Positions 22,115 through 31,459 of a stretch of 64,000 nt of DNA are shown here, in pieces. The stretch lies in NCBI GenBank assembly GCA_029556545.1, contig JAKQEQ010000193.1, forward strand, positions 203,262-267,261. Reading direction: 5' to 3'. Source of the stretch: Candidatus Hydrogenedentota bacterium (lineage in GTDB: Bacteria; Hydrogenedentota; Hydrogenedentia; Hydrogenedentales; JAGMZX01). The notes under the pieces were generated by a model. The model did not search any database and was not told where the DNA came from. It was given only the letters and a program-made list of their open reading frames with translations. Each line of letters opens with the position of its first letter. Position 1 is the stretch's first letter. Both the position numbers and the translations under genes were made by a program.

Positions 22115-25100
22115 GGGGATGACGCCTTTCAGCGCCTCGAGGCCGGAGCGGATGTGGAGGTCGTGCTGCGGGAAGGCAATCTCGATCCCGGCCTCGCGGA
22201 ACGCCGCGTCCACCGCCACGTGGAGGTCATGGAAGATGCCCAGCCGCGCGCCGATATCGTCGCAGAAGACGCGCAATTCGAAGTTGAGCGCGCTGTGGCC
22301 GAAGCCGAGGAATAGGGCTTGGGGCGCGGGGTTCTCGATCACGTCGGCGTGGGTGCGGGCCACGCGCAGCAGGGTCTCGATGACCTTGCGCGTATCCGAA
22401 CCATAGGCGACCCCCACCGGGATGACCACGCGCGTCACCGTGTCAGAGAGGCTCCAGTTGATCAATTGCCCCGTGATGAATTCCTTGTTCGGCACGACGA
22501 GTTCCTTGCGGTCCCAGTCCATGATGGTGGTGGCGCGGATCTTGATGCGGGTGACCGTGCCGCTGACGCCGCCCAAGGTGACGGTGTCGCCGACGCGAAT
22601 CGGGCGCTCGAAGAGCAGGATAAGCCCCGAGACGAAATTCGCGAAGATTTCCTGGAGCCCGAAGCCGAGGCCGAGGCCGAGGGCGGCGACAAGCCACTGT
22701 ACCTTGGACCAGCCGATGCCAATGGCGTTGAAGGCGAGAACAAAGCCAAGTGCGGTCAACGAATAGCGCACGACGGCGAGCAAAGCGTAGCGTTCGCCCG
22801 GCCCCAAGTGCTTGAGAAACACCATTTCGAGGAGGCCCGGCAGGTTGCGCACCGCCATAACCGTGATGACTACGATGAGGATGGCCAGCCCGAGGTCGGA
22901 TACGGTGGTGTCCACGATTTCCTCGCGGACGCGCGTCGCAACTTCGCCCGATGCGTCGGTATAGGACTCCTCGACGAAAACACTGCTGCGCCAGAGCCGG
23001 AATTGGTCGAAGAAGGCGAGGGCGGGGACAATATCCAGCCAAATCGCCCAGACGCCGAAGAAGATGGCGAACCCCGCGGCGAGACGCACAAGCGTCTGGG
23101 ACTGCGCGTCGATGCGGACTATGTCCACCTCCTCGACGGGGACGGTCTCTCCGCCCTCTTCCTCTTCGGCCTTGGCCGCTTCGCGGCGGCGTCGCGCCTG
23201 CTCGATGGCGAGGCGGCGTCGCGCCAGAAGCAGCCAGCGGCGAACCCCCGCGGTAATCAGTACGATGATCAGCACAAGGGCGTAGGTCTGGAACAGTCGC
23301 GTCGCCAATTGGACGGCGGTGTAGTAGTAGCCGCTCAGGGTAAGCACGGCGAGCGCGACGGGCGCACCGGGGATTAGCAGGAAAAGCAGGCGGCGCACAC
23401 CGGTCCGTTCTTCAAGCCAACTGCCGCGTTTGCTCTCGACGGCGGCCCGGTGCAGCAGCGTGAGGAGCCGGGCGGCGAAGACGGCGAAGAGGACCATGCC
23501 CGCCACGAAGGCGATGCGGCCCAGCGACTCCTTCCATTCCTCGTTGGCCTGGTATTCACACGCGAAGACGACAAAGACGAGCGGCAGTTCGACAACGGTC
23601 AACAACACGATGAGCCGCCGCACGGAGGTTGCGTGCCGCGCCAGAAAGGCGAAGTGCGCCTCGGCCAGCCCCTCGTGGGCAAGCGTGTGGCGGAAGAAGG
23701 CCAGAACCGCCACCACCACCGCGACTGCGAGTAGCCCGCCGCCCGCCGCCCGAACGGTATCCACGGGGTCAGCCACTACCGTAACCCGCCAACCTATCAC
23801 CGCAAGGACCAGCGGCCATGCCGCGGCGATAAGCAGCGTCAGCACCGCCGCTTGCACCGTTTGTCCGATGTGCGCCTCTCTCTTGTTTGCCGCCTTCTTG
23901 CCCAAAAGTTGCAGGCGCAGGCGAAGACGCCGCCTTGCCAAGAGGTAGACGGCAAGCGGCAGCGCGACGAGAATATATCCGGCGGCATTCCGCGCGAGTT
24001 CGTTCTGGACCAGCAACACGGCGCGCGCCCACATTTCCGGGTCGGCGAGGGCGCGGGCAGCCTCGATCGCCTCGTGAAAGAGCGACACGCGAAACGCGCT
24101 GGTGCCGCGAGTCCAGAAAATGCGTTCATCAATATAGCTGGTGAACGTCGCGGCCTGCGTCGCCAATTGCGCGAGTTCCATGCTGGTTTCGAAAAGCGTG
24201 TTCAGGTAGCTCTGATAGTCGCGGGCGAGGGCGTCGAGGAGCGCGCGCTGGTCCTGGATGAGACTGCCGATGCTGGCGCGCAGCCGTTCGCGCTCATAGT
24301 CGGTGCGCGCGTCCTTAAGTTCCGCGATAGCCTCATTGATGTCGTTCTCGATCGCGACGAGCGCCAATTGCTGATCGGTCAGTTCGCTGTATTCGATTTC
24401 AGTAGCGGCGATGGCGTCGCTGATTGCTCGATTGCGCCTGCGCAGGTCTCTCGAACTCGGGATTTGCTGCTTCAAGTCCCGTAGTTGAAGACTGACCGCA
24501 TACCCGAGTCCCGCGGCCCTTACGCGCCCGACAATGGCCTCGTGATCGTCCTCAAGTTTCGCGCGTTGCGCCTTCAGGGCCTCAAGGTCGGCCTGCGCCC
24601 GTTCAATCTTTTCAGCGAGCCCTTTGGGTCCCGTGCGGCGCTCGGCAAGCTCCGCATTCTCGACCGCGACGGCCACGGCCCGGTCGCGAATGGCGGGATC
24701 CAGTCCGCTGATTTCCTCGATCGCGCGGCGCGCTTCCTCCGCCGCAATTTCCGCCTCATCACGCCGCCTTGTGGCGGCCGCTTCGCGGAGCCCCTTGACG
24801 CGCTTTTCCGCCTGGGCCAGTCGTCGCTGCGCCAGTTCCTGCCGAATCGTTAGTAAGGACGCGCGGGCATCCAGCGACGACAGTTCCTTTTCAAGCGCGG
24901 TGACTTCCTGGGCGGCAGCGAGAGCCGTCGTCTCGGCGACCGTGCGCCGCGCCGCCGCCAGTTCCGGCGCGTCTCCCTGAATGGCGGGCTCGGCAAGCTG
25001 CGCCTGGATCGCCTGGACGTGTTCTCTGGCGGCGCCGATAAGCGTTGGTATTTCACGGCGACGGTCCGCGCGGCGGCGCGGCTCTGCCATGAGCCGGTCG

Positions 25101-25588
25101 AATTCCGCCTGGGCGTCGCGGTATGCACTCTCGGCTTCGGCGAGGAGAGGCTCGACCTCGGCCAGCGTGGCGCTGTCGGGGATTGGCTGGGGCTCTTCCG
25201 GCGGCATGGCCAGCGTGTCCTGGATTTCCTTGATCCGCACGGGCGCTTCCTCGCGCTGCCGGTCGGAATCCGCGCCCTTGGCTCGCCATTCCTCGGCCAG
25301 ATGCAGTTGCGTGATGGCTTCATCGTAAAGCGCTACGATGCGGCCCCGCAGCGCCTCGTCCATGCCCTGCTGCTGCGCCACAGCGGCCTTCTGTGCCTCG
25401 ACGCTCGTCAATGTTGAAGCGGTCATCGTTTCAGAAGGCGATGATTCCTGGGCCGTCGTGAGGTGAGTGACCGCGGTCAAGAGCACAAGGCACAGCCCGG
25501 CGCGAACGGTCTGCATGCGCGCGGCGCCCGCGCATCGAGACGTGTGGGCGGACTCAGGCCGGTGCGAATTACTATTGCAGCAGGTCAT
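22043..25588 (-). CDS. MscK-like large mechanosensitive channel of the MscS family
   Basis: This 1181-residue protein has a signal peptide (around LCLVLLTAVTHLTTAQ) and a periplasmic coiled-coil region of about 440 residues, rich in Glu/Arg/Ala heptads. It has about eleven membrane spans in all, with the MscS core near the C-terminus. That core has the pore helix region ALGLGLGFGLQEIFANFVSGLILLFERPIRVGDTV, the beta domain GVSGTVTRIKIRATTIMDWDRKELVVPNKEFI and the C-terminal domain ending AFPQHDLHIRSG. Length and layout are those of MscK/KefA-type proteins, which open under membrane tension to release solutes. An alternative start at 25516 would make the signal peptide more typical. The last 24 residues overlap corA on the other strand. 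Confidence 0.88.
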   Translation of the reverse strand: MTCCNSNSHRPESAHTSRCAGAARMQTVRAGLCLVLLTAVTHLTTAQESSPSETMTASTLTSVEAQKAAVAQQQGMDEALRGRIVALYDEAITQLHLAEEWRAKGADSDRQREEAPVRIKEIQDTLAMPPEEPQPIPDSATLAEVEPLLAEAESAYRDAQAEFDRLMAEPRRRADRRREIPTLIGAAREHVQAIQAQLAEPAIQGDAPELAAARRTVAETTALAAAQEVTALEKELSSLDARASLLTIRQELAQRRLAQAEKRVKGLREAAATRRRDEAEIAAEEARRAIEEISGLDPAIRDRAVAVAVENAELAERRTGPKGLAEKIERAQADLEALKAQRAKLEDDHEAIVGRVRAAGLGYAVSLQLRDLKQQIPSSRDLRRRNRAISDAIAATEIEYSELTDQQLALVAIENDINEAIAELKDARTDYERERLRASIGSLIQDQRALLDALARDYQSYLNTLFETSMELAQLATQAATFTSYIDERIFWTRGTSAFRVSLFHEAIEAARALADPEMWARAVLLVQNELARNAAGYILVALPLAVYLLARRRLRLRLQLLGKKAANKREAHIGQTVQAAVLTLLIAAAWPLVLAVIGWRVTVVADPVDTVRAAGGGLLAVAVVVAVLAFFRHTLAHEGLAEAHFAFLARHATSVRRLIVLLTVVELPLVFVVFACEYQANEEWKESLGRIAFVAGMVLFAVFAARLLTLLHRAAVESKRGSWLEERTGVRRLLFLLIPGAPVALAVLTLSGYYYTAVQLATRLFQTYALVLIIVLITAGVRRWLLLARRRLAIEQARRRREAAKAEEEEGGETVPVEEVDIVRIDAQSQTLVRLAAGFAIFFGVWAIWLDIVPALAFFDQFRLWRSSVFVEESYTDASGEVATRVREEIVDTTVSDLGLAILIVVITVMAVRNLPGLLEMVFLKHLGPGERYALLAVVRYSLTALGFVLAFNAIGIGWSKVQWLVAALGLGLGFGLQEIFANFVSGLILLFERPIRVGDTVTLGGVSGTVTRIKIRATTIMDWDRKELVVPNKEFITGQLINWSLSDTVTRVVIPVGVAYGSDTRKVIETLLRVARTHADVIENPAPQALFLGFGHSALNFELRVFCDDIGARLGIFHDLHVAVDAAFREAGIEIAFPQHDLHIRSGLEALKGVIPSEPTPLAKIDEHDRGDAAHRPEH

Positions 25589-25683
25589 AAAGGAAGAACC
25601 ATCCTGTAACGTGCCTTGGCGTTTTCTTACCGCAGCATAACAAAAGACCGACGCGATGCCAAGGAAGGCGAGCAGTCTCCTTG

Positions 25684-26940
25684 CTAGATGCGGACATCGG
25701 GCGTGGGAGTGTTCCCGATGAGCGCGAGGCTCTCGTTCATGAGGATTTCGCCCGCCAATTCGTGGAGGCAGGTTTGCGTGATGTATTCGTAGACCTTGAA
25801 ACTGTCGTAGTCGGCGTGGGCGAGGAAATAGCCGAAGGCGTCATTGGTAAGGCCAAACAGGAGATTGTGCCGGCCGCGCATGTGGCGTTTGAGAAAGAAG
25901 CCGATATTGGGCAGCGCCTCTCCGGGAATAGTAAGGATTTGCGCGTCGCCCACATTGACAAGGTTCTGCCGCGTGGTTACTGAAGTGGGCGGCTCGATCC
26001 AGGGCCGCGCGTCGGGATGCAGCATCATGAAGAGCATGGCCATCGTTTCCTTCACGGGAAACGTAAGCTCACGCGCCTCGCACCAGAGCACGGGATCTTC
26101 CTGCGCGGGCGCGTCGGCGACGATGCGCATCGTTTCGTCGGCCAGGGTGCGCCCGATGCGTTCGCACTCCGACCATTCCTCCTTGTCGCCGTCGGGGGTG
26201 CGGATGTCCGCGGTGACCATGCCGCCCTGGGCGCCGTTCATGAACACGCCCACGCCGCCGCCCGCTTCCTCGATACGCGCGTACAAGGGGCCGACGAGAT
26301 CGGGGCTGCACACGTCTTGTCGAAGCAGGATTTCGGGGTGGATGGCGTAATTGACGAGGGTCGCCAGCGGTGCGCCGGTCTGTCGCACGACCTGGAGGAC
26401 ATGACAGCGTGGGTCGTACAGGTCCGAGGCATAGTAGTTGTACGCAATCCTGCCTCGGGCCTCTCCCGTTGCCGCGCGCACCGCCGCCGGCTCCGCCAGG
26501 ATCACGGCTTCGTTGACGGCGTCGGCGGTCTGGGTGCACACCCAGTCCACCCAATCGAGGTCAATGTCGTACTCGCCGTCCTCGTTCGGGAAGCCGTAGC
26601 AGTCCGGGGCGGAGTGGCAGTGGGTGGAACCGATGAGCAGATTTTCCGCCGGCACGCCCTCGACCCGCGCCGCGACCCGGGCGCACCACGGGGCGGGGAA
26701 TCCCAACAGCGGCATACTCGCGATGGCCACGCGCGTCTGGTTCCGGTCGAACACCAGCGCGCGCACCTCCAGGTCCATATGCTTGTCGCGCGCCGGGCGG
26801 CAGGGGCCGGCGCCGCTCGTGACCGGCAACAACGGATCGGGCGTGATGACGCGGCGTGCAACCCCGGCGCGGAATTCGGCCCACGCGCCGCGCGCGCCGA
26901 GCCACAGGCAGATCACGAGGAAGAGCGTCACGATAGTCAT
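25684..26940 (-). CDS. Secreted neutral/alkaline ceramidase-like hydrolase
   Basis: This 418-residue protein has a signal peptide (MTIVTLFLVICLWLGARGAWA) and the start of the neutral ceramidase fold, FRAGVARRVITPD. It also has the metal-site motif LLIGSTHCHSAPD (compare STHTHS-x-P), NYAIHPEIL (the second histidine, as in N-x-A-x-HP) and FMNGAQGGM. Hydrogenedentota and Planctomycetota encode many short proteins of this type, often annotated as neutral/alkaline non-lysosomal ceramidase, whose real substrates are untested. The C-terminal Ig-like domain of true ceramidases is missing. It follows the SNase-PDZ gene by 33 bases, so the two are probably co-transcribed. Confidence 0.75.
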   Translation of the reverse strand: MTIVTLFLVICLWLGARGAWAEFRAGVARRVITPDPLLPVTSGAGPCRPARDKHMDLEVRALVFDRNQTRVAIASMPLLGFPAPWCARVAARVEGVPAENLLIGSTHCHSAPDCYGFPNEDGEYDIDLDWVDWVCTQTADAVNEAVILAEPAAVRAATGEARGRIAYNYYASDLYDPRCHVLQVVRQTGAPLATLVNYAIHPEILLRQDVCSPDLVGPLYARIEEAGGGVGVFMNGAQGGMVTADIRTPDGDKEEWSECERIGRTLADETMRIVADAPAQEDPVLWCEARELTFPVKETMAMLFMMLHPDARPWIEPPTSVTTRQNLVNVGDAQILTIPGEALPNIGFFLKRHMRGRHNLLFGLTNDAFGYFLAHADYDSFKVYEYITQTCLHELAGEILMNESLALIGNTPTPDVRI

Positions 26941-26973
26941 GGCGTGGGGTCCGTTCGCACCGCCGGGCGTGCA

Positions 26974-27885
26974 TTACGGCAATTGAATGGTTATGGGGAC
27001 GGTGCCCCCGCCGCGTTGGACTTCGACGGTGAACCGCTTGACGTCCTTAAACTGTGGAGCCATTTGCATTATGGAGGCCATGTCGCCCAAAGGAACGCCG
27101 TTGACGGACCTGATGACGTCGCCGTCTCGCAATCCCAATTGCGCCGCAAACGGAATCTGGCTTATATCCTTCGCGGTCCAGCCGATGATCTTGCCCGATT
27201 CATCCTTGACGGCCTCCGGCTGATGACGCATTAGCAATTCGGAGGGGTTGAGCTTCTCCATTTCCTGGATCTGCGGCGCGGCGATATTGAATACGCCCGT
27301 ATACTCGCCATCGCCTTTAGCCGAGACAGACTTCACCTCTTCCTCGAGCGCGGCGGCCGTCGGCTTCTTCTCTTCGTCGCTCTTGTACGTGATGGCTTCC
27401 ATGCCTTCACTGGCGCGGAAGTCCCACGGCGGCAACGGCGCCTCATCCGCCCACAGGCCCTTCTTCGTCTCGATAGCCTCCGCGTTGATACGCTTCAACT
27501 CACGGTCATTCTTGGCGTGTTCGAGGTCCCACCACGTGAGGCCGGCCTCGACCAGGGCGTAATTCAGATTCCTGTTCTCGGGCAGCACGACCCACCCAAC
27601 GGTCTTGCCATGATTGTCCTCTGTTAACGCGCGGACCGTCACGTCCTTGTTCAGCGCCAGTTCGGCGGTGAATTCCCGCGCTTGTCCCGCGAAAGGCTGG
27701 CCCGTTTCCGGACAGTCCACGGCGTAGAGGCGCACCTCTTCCGTGCGGCCCTCGTGTTCGACGGCGATCAGGTCGCCTGCGGGCACGGCCACGACCTTCC
27801 CTGAGAACTCCCGGGGCTCCGCGTGTGTGACCGCGGCAGCCAGTAGAAACGACAGCAGCACGCAGGAAATGGGGGGATATCGCAT
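26974..27885 (-). CDS. Secreted staphylococcal-nuclease-like domain fused to a PDZ domain
   Basis: This 303-residue protein has a signal peptide (SCVLLSFLLAAAVTHA) and an SNase-type OB-fold domain (about 28-145). In that domain VRLYAVDCPETG corresponds to the conserved R-x-x-x-x-D-x-P-E, and LNYALVEAGLTWW is the usual last helix. A linker and a C-terminal PDZ domain (about 225-303) follow: IPFAAQLGLRDGDVIRSVNGVPLGDM. The R35/E43-like residues are present. The Arg87 position of SNase is Lys (NHGKTVG, usually YGRTVG), so activity may be low. The fusion could recruit a nuclease-fold domain to exported proteins. I prefer the ATG at 27885; an in-frame TTG at 27897 is also possible. Confidence 0.75.
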   Translation of the reverse strand: MRYPPISCVLLSFLLAAAVTHAEPREFSGKVVAVPAGDLIAVEHEGRTEEVRLYAVDCPETGQPFAGQAREFTAELALNKDVTVRALTEDNHGKTVGWVVLPENRNLNYALVEAGLTWWDLEHAKNDRELKRINAEAIETKKGLWADEAPLPPWDFRASEGMEAITYKSDEEKKPTAAALEEEVKSVSAKGDGEYTGVFNIAAPQIQEMEKLNPSELLMRHQPEAVKDESGKIIGWTAKDISQIPFAAQLGLRDGDVIRSVNGVPLGDMASIMQMAPQFKDVKRFTVEVQRGGGTVPITIQLP

Positions 27886-27983
27886 GGCCCGTTTCAACCT
27901 TTCGATGTTGCTCTTCTTCTCGACTCATACTACCGTCCGTGGCTCCGGTACACAAGCGTACGGCCTCATCTGGCCACCGGACA

Positions 27984-28018
27984 AGTCGAACAGGTCAGAC
28001 AAGTCCGTCCAGTCAGGT
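27984..28018. repeat. GGACTTGTC-type micro-repeat between two genes
   Basis: Imperfect units of GACAAGTC/GACAGGTC (on the minus strand GGACTTGTC and variants) run through the 115-base gap and touch the end of the GH-like gene. This is a common bacterial intergenic microsatellite. No gene lies here. Confidence 0.55.
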
Positions 28019-30586
28019 CGGGCTCACTACCAGTGCCTGGTAGGTGCGCAGGCGGGGAACAGTTACTGTTACGCCGCCCTCGACCGGGAAGAACGAGAGC
28101 GCGCCCGCATCCTCCACCGGGCTGAAAGCCTCGATAGCGGAAACGTGAAAGTCATCACGGAGAGGCACGGTAATCGAGACATTCACTGCGGCCACTGGGT
28201 CGGCTGCGCGGGTTCGCGCGGTCCACGTTGCGTCGGTTGCCTCGGGGACCGGCTCTTCGAGCACAATGGGCGTGTCGTAATTCACCAGATGTACAACGAG
28301 GCGTTGGGGGACTCCGTCCTTTCCGGGTACCTGGTACGGGTGCAGGTAAACGGACGGGGGGGTGTCGGGGGCACACCAGCGCAAGCGCAGGGCGAGCGTC
28401 TCCTCCAAACGGGCCACGAAAGCGGCGCCCAGGTCCACGCCTTTTTCGAGGTCCTCTTGTCGTGCGGCCACGAGATATTCGCGGGCGCGGGCGAAATCGT
28501 TGGCGCGTTCTTCCATCAACGGCCAGAAATCCGACTTCCGGGCGGGCGCCTCGCTGTCCGCGAGGCGCAGAATGACGCCCTTGCCGTAAGACGTTGCCTG
28601 AAAACCGAGCGGAACCCGGAGTTCGTCCAAGGGCGGCGTGGTCCGCGGCTGCGCGTGGATGCCTTCCGTGCCGAAGGGGTCAATCGTCACGAGCCGCCCA
28701 CCGGCGTCGGCGTAGCCGATCAGGCGCGCCAGTTGTTCTCCGCTCACGTAGCGCAGCGCGGGCGCGAATACCACGTCATAGTCGCTCAGATCGCGCGTGT
28801 CGGTCTCCGTAACGATGTCGTAGGGAATTTGGGTTTCCGCAAAGACGCGGCTGAGTCGATGCACGACGGCGAGGTGCTCCGGGAACTCGTAAAAGACCTG
28901 GTTTGCCCAGAGCAACAAGGCCACGCGCGCGCGGGATACGCCGCCCCGCCAGAGGTCGGCGTGTTCGCTGAAGAATTGCTTCCAGCGGCGTCGGGACTCG
29001 GGTGCGTTCAGAGCCGCCTGGATGAACGCGCCGCCGCCGGCCGCGGCGGCCTCGGCATGGGCGAGATCGGCGGCTACATCGTCGATGACTTTGTAGAGCA
29101 GCGTGCCGGCGCGCGTACCGGCGCCCATGGCCCAGCGGAAGGCGAGCGCATTCGAGAGGATGACGCCGAAATCCAGCACGCCCGGCTGCTGCATCTCCTC
29201 GAACATCATGAGGTCCGCGGTCGGGGCCCATTGTACGAGGTTGATGCCGTTAACGCGGCGTTTGTTGAGCGCGTCGACGGTGGCCATGGCGCCGAGGTTT
29301 CCCACAGTGAAGAAATCGGCGTCGCGGTCCTGTTCGCGAAGGGTTTTGCGCCCCGCTTCCTTGAGTCGCGCGAACATGGCGGCGATGCTGTTGCACCAGA
29401 ATTGCTGCGTTTCGACCCACAGGAGCAGGTCGCGCGGCGTCGCGCAGCAGCGGCGGCGGACGTCGGCGGATCCGAAGCGATCGTGCAGGACGCCGGCGAG
29501 TTCCTCGGATTCGAGATACGCGCGAAATTGCCGCCGGAGCATGGTCTGCACAAACTCGCCGCGCCGGGGTTCCGCGACCGCGATTGCGTTGGTCGCGCCG
29601 AAGCGTCGCCGCAAGTATTCCTCGAAATTCGCCGTCGGCGGGAACTCGACCACCGAATCCTGCATGTAACAGCGCAGCAGGCGCCAGTCTTCTTCGAGCG
29701 CGAGCGTCTCGGGCGATTCCACGTTGACGATGGGGGCTAGTCCTTGGGGCTCCCATTGCCGTTTGAGGTACTCCGGGAAGCCGTCAAGGACGACCTGCTC
29801 GAAATCGCGATAGACAGGGGCCAGATTGAGGAAGCGATGGTCGTCCGTGCCGAGATACTTTCGCAGACCGTTGCGTCCGTACCGTTCGAGGAGGTAGATG
29901 TCGAATTTCTCCTCGCAATGGGGACAGTGACAATACTGGGTGTTGACGTCAAAGAACATGCCGTCGTAGCCAACGGACGCGAGTTGGCGCACGACGAGAT
30001 CGAGGTAATCGGACCACCCGGGATGGTTTACGCACGGTTCGAAGTGCAGGATGCCCGGCGGCCCGCCGCCCAGTTGCATGGGGCCGCGGACCTGGGACCA
30101 GAGGGTGGGGTCCGCTGCGGGCTTTGGTCCAAGCCCGAAGGATCGGTAGTCCTCCCAGTGATCATAGAAATTGAAGAACCCACTTCGTTCGTCGGGCCGT
30201 CCGAAGAAGGCCATGGTATACACGTAGGGGATGAACGTGGCGACGCCGGCCTGGCGCATCTTCGCCACGATGCGCTCGACGCGCTCGACCTCGCGCGGGA
30301 CAGCGTCCGGCGGGAGTATCTCGTTGGAGAACAGGTCGTGGCCGTACGTGGGTCCCAGGTGCCCCTTGAACGGGATGTGAAACCCGATGTGGAAGAGGTC
30401 CGGCGGGCTTGCGGCGACGTCCTCAAAGAAGGACCCGGTCTCCGGGTCCGGGAGATACCAGATGCAGTATGTAAACGGCGGCGAGGCGACGGCGGGGACC
30501 TGAAAGTCCTTGACGACGACGGGCGCCTCGACGCTCGCGGCGCATACAGTGCACAGGACCGCGGCGGGCATCAGCAACGGGATCAT
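28013..30586 (-). CDS. Secreted glycoside-hydrolase-like protein with TIM-barrel and trimerisation-type domains
   Basis: This 857-residue protein has a signal peptide (MIPLLMPAAVLCTVCAAS). The N-terminal half looks like a (beta/alpha)8 barrel of the GH42/GH-A kind: DGMFFDVNTQYCHCPHCEEKFD carries the Cys cluster (C-x-C-x2-C) found near the active site of GH42-type enzymes. Later, DYDVVFAPALRYVSGEQLARLIGYADAGGRLVTIDPFG resembles the class-I-glutaminase-fold trimerisation domain of beta-galactosidases. A beta-sandwich at the C-terminus (LVVHLVNYDTPIVLEEPVP) fits an accessory domain. The ATG at 30586 is preceded by AAGGA at six bases; the frame extends eleven codons further upstream. Catalytic acids are not identified, so it may be an uncharacterised hydrolase family. 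Confidence 0.65.
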   Translation of the reverse strand: MIPLLMPAAVLCTVCAASVEAPVVVKDFQVPAVASPPFTYCIWYLPDPETGSFFEDVAASPPDLFHIGFHIPFKGHLGPTYGHDLFSNEILPPDAVPREVERVERIVAKMRQAGVATFIPYVYTMAFFGRPDERSGFFNFYDHWEDYRSFGLGPKPAADPTLWSQVRGPMQLGGGPPGILHFEPCVNHPGWSDYLDLVVRQLASVGYDGMFFDVNTQYCHCPHCEEKFDIYLLERYGRNGLRKYLGTDDHRFLNLAPVYRDFEQVVLDGFPEYLKRQWEPQGLAPIVNVESPETLALEEDWRLLRCYMQDSVVEFPPTANFEEYLRRRFGATNAIAVAEPRRGEFVQTMLRRQFRAYLESEELAGVLHDRFGSADVRRRCCATPRDLLLWVETQQFWCNSIAAMFARLKEAGRKTLREQDRDADFFTVGNLGAMATVDALNKRRVNGINLVQWAPTADLMMFEEMQQPGVLDFGVILSNALAFRWAMGAGTRAGTLLYKVIDDVAADLAHAEAAAAGGGAFIQAALNAPESRRRWKQFFSEHADLWRGGVSRARVALLLWANQVFYEFPEHLAVVHRLSRVFAETQIPYDIVTETDTRDLSDYDVVFAPALRYVSGEQLARLIGYADAGGRLVTIDPFGTEGIHAQPRTTPPLDELRVPLGFQATSYGKGVILRLADSEAPARKSDFWPLMEERANDFARAREYLVAARQEDLEKGVDLGAAFVARLEETLALRLRWCAPDTPPSVYLHPYQVPGKDGVPQRLVVHLVNYDTPIVLEEPVPEATDATWTARTRAADPVAAVNVSITVPLRDDFHVSAIEAFSPVEDAGALSFFPVEGGVTVTVPRLRTYQALVVSPT

Positions 30587-30739
30587 CGCATGTCCTTCTG
30601 TCGTCCTGAGACACGACACCTTGTGTTCATGACGCGCCGCGCCCCGGGGAATGACACGTACTTGCGCCCCGCCCTGACAGCCCGTTGAAGGGCGAATTCA
30701 GGCGGGGGAATGCCTCGCGGGCCTCGTGAACGGGAGGGC

Positions 30740-30865
30740 TCAGCGCGGATCTATGTCGAGAATCAAGTCGAAGATGACGGTAAACAACGCCTGCAAGAAC
30801 GTGACGAATAACGCTACAAGCACTTCAGCGATCACTGTACCCACCGTGCCTTCCTTAGCGGACAT
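30740..30865 (-). CDS. Small hydrophobic membrane peptide (41 residues)
   Basis: The frame ATG (30865) to TGA (30740) encodes a short polar N-terminus (MSAKEGTVG) and a single strong hydrophobic stretch (VIAEVLVALFVTFLQALFTV), then FDLILDIDPR. AAGGGGA lies about ten bases upstream. The hydrophobic segment is long enough to span the membrane and lies in a gap otherwise empty of genes. It is not a known family to me, and chance cannot be excluded for so short a frame. It could be a small membrane regulator. No gene is seen in the next 170 bases. Confidence 0.4.
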   Translation of the reverse strand: MSAKEGTVGTVIAEVLVALFVTFLQALFTVIFDLILDIDPR

Positions 30866-31042
30866 GGCGCATATTCCCCTTCTTCTCTGGCTTGCGGCGG
30901 GCGGTGGAACACTCCACAACGCCGCCGTTGGGCCACTCGTAAAGCGGACGTGATTATACGGGCATCAGGCCGGCGGCGCAACCGTGCGGAGTGCCGCGGG
31001 ACACGGCACCGCGACGTCGCGTCGGCGGCTCAAAAAAAAGTC

Positions 31043-31071
31043 TTGCAAAAGATCGCTTTTCAGTTTAGGAT
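31043..31071 (+). promoter_or_regulatory. Sigma70-type promoter of the giant-protein operon
   Basis: TTGCAA (31043-31048), a 17-base spacer and TAGGAT (31066-31071) precede the first gene of the five-gene cluster by about 380 bases. An A-run lies just upstream. It is the only strong promoter I see before the operon. Confidence 0.55.
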
Positions 31072-31459
31072 AGTGAACTCAAGGGATGAGTGTTGACCTG
31101 CGGGCGGCGGATGGCTGGGTGTCGGCGCGGGAAGACGAGGCGGAAAGCGATGCGGGAAGGGCTTCCCGCGAAGATGGGTGTGTGTTTATGGAAGAGGGTA
31201 GCCCAGGTATATTACTGACGTCCTGGGCGGCATGGGACTCGATGGCGCCTTCGCAAGGCGGCGTCTACTGGCTTGTCTTCGCCGTCCGGGGGGCTGTACG
31301 TCAGGCAATCCCAACGCAACGAGCACGCCAGATCCGCGCGATCGCAAACGTTCAGACCACACTTGGCGCAACATCACTTGAGTCTTCGTAATCCGATTAC
31401 TGCGGATTGTGAGACATATGGGAGCGCGGCCAGGCCGCGCGAAGGAAGGAGACGGTAAC
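31072..31459 (+). promoter_or_regulatory. Long 5' leader of the secreted-system operon, with hairpins next to the ribosome site
   Basis: About 380 bases separate the promoter from the ATG at 31460. No known riboswitch motif was recognised. Two hairpins lie near the end: AATCCG-N7-CGGATT (31390-31408) and the 17-base palindrome GCGCGGCC-A-GGCCGCGC (31424-31440). The latter ends six bases before the AAGGAG site. Such a strong hairpin next to the Shine-Dalgarno could hinder translation or protect the mRNA. A short frame (31086-31391) also exists but shows no family features and I do not call it. Confidence 0.4.

Noticed and set aside
25589-25683. CCTTGGC...GCCAAGG as a terminator between the ceramidase-like and MscK-like genes
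   Set aside because: The arms are about 45 bases apart and no U-tract follows.
31086-31391. A 101-residue frame in the leader of the giant operon
   Set aside because: No family features, poor ribosome site and no hydrophobic or domain pattern; more likely untranslated leader.
31072-31459. Possible riboswitch in the long leader
   Set aside because: I could not match it to the conserved cores of known classes (c-di-GMP, cobalamin, TPP, SAM, glycine). Only simple hairpins are supported.
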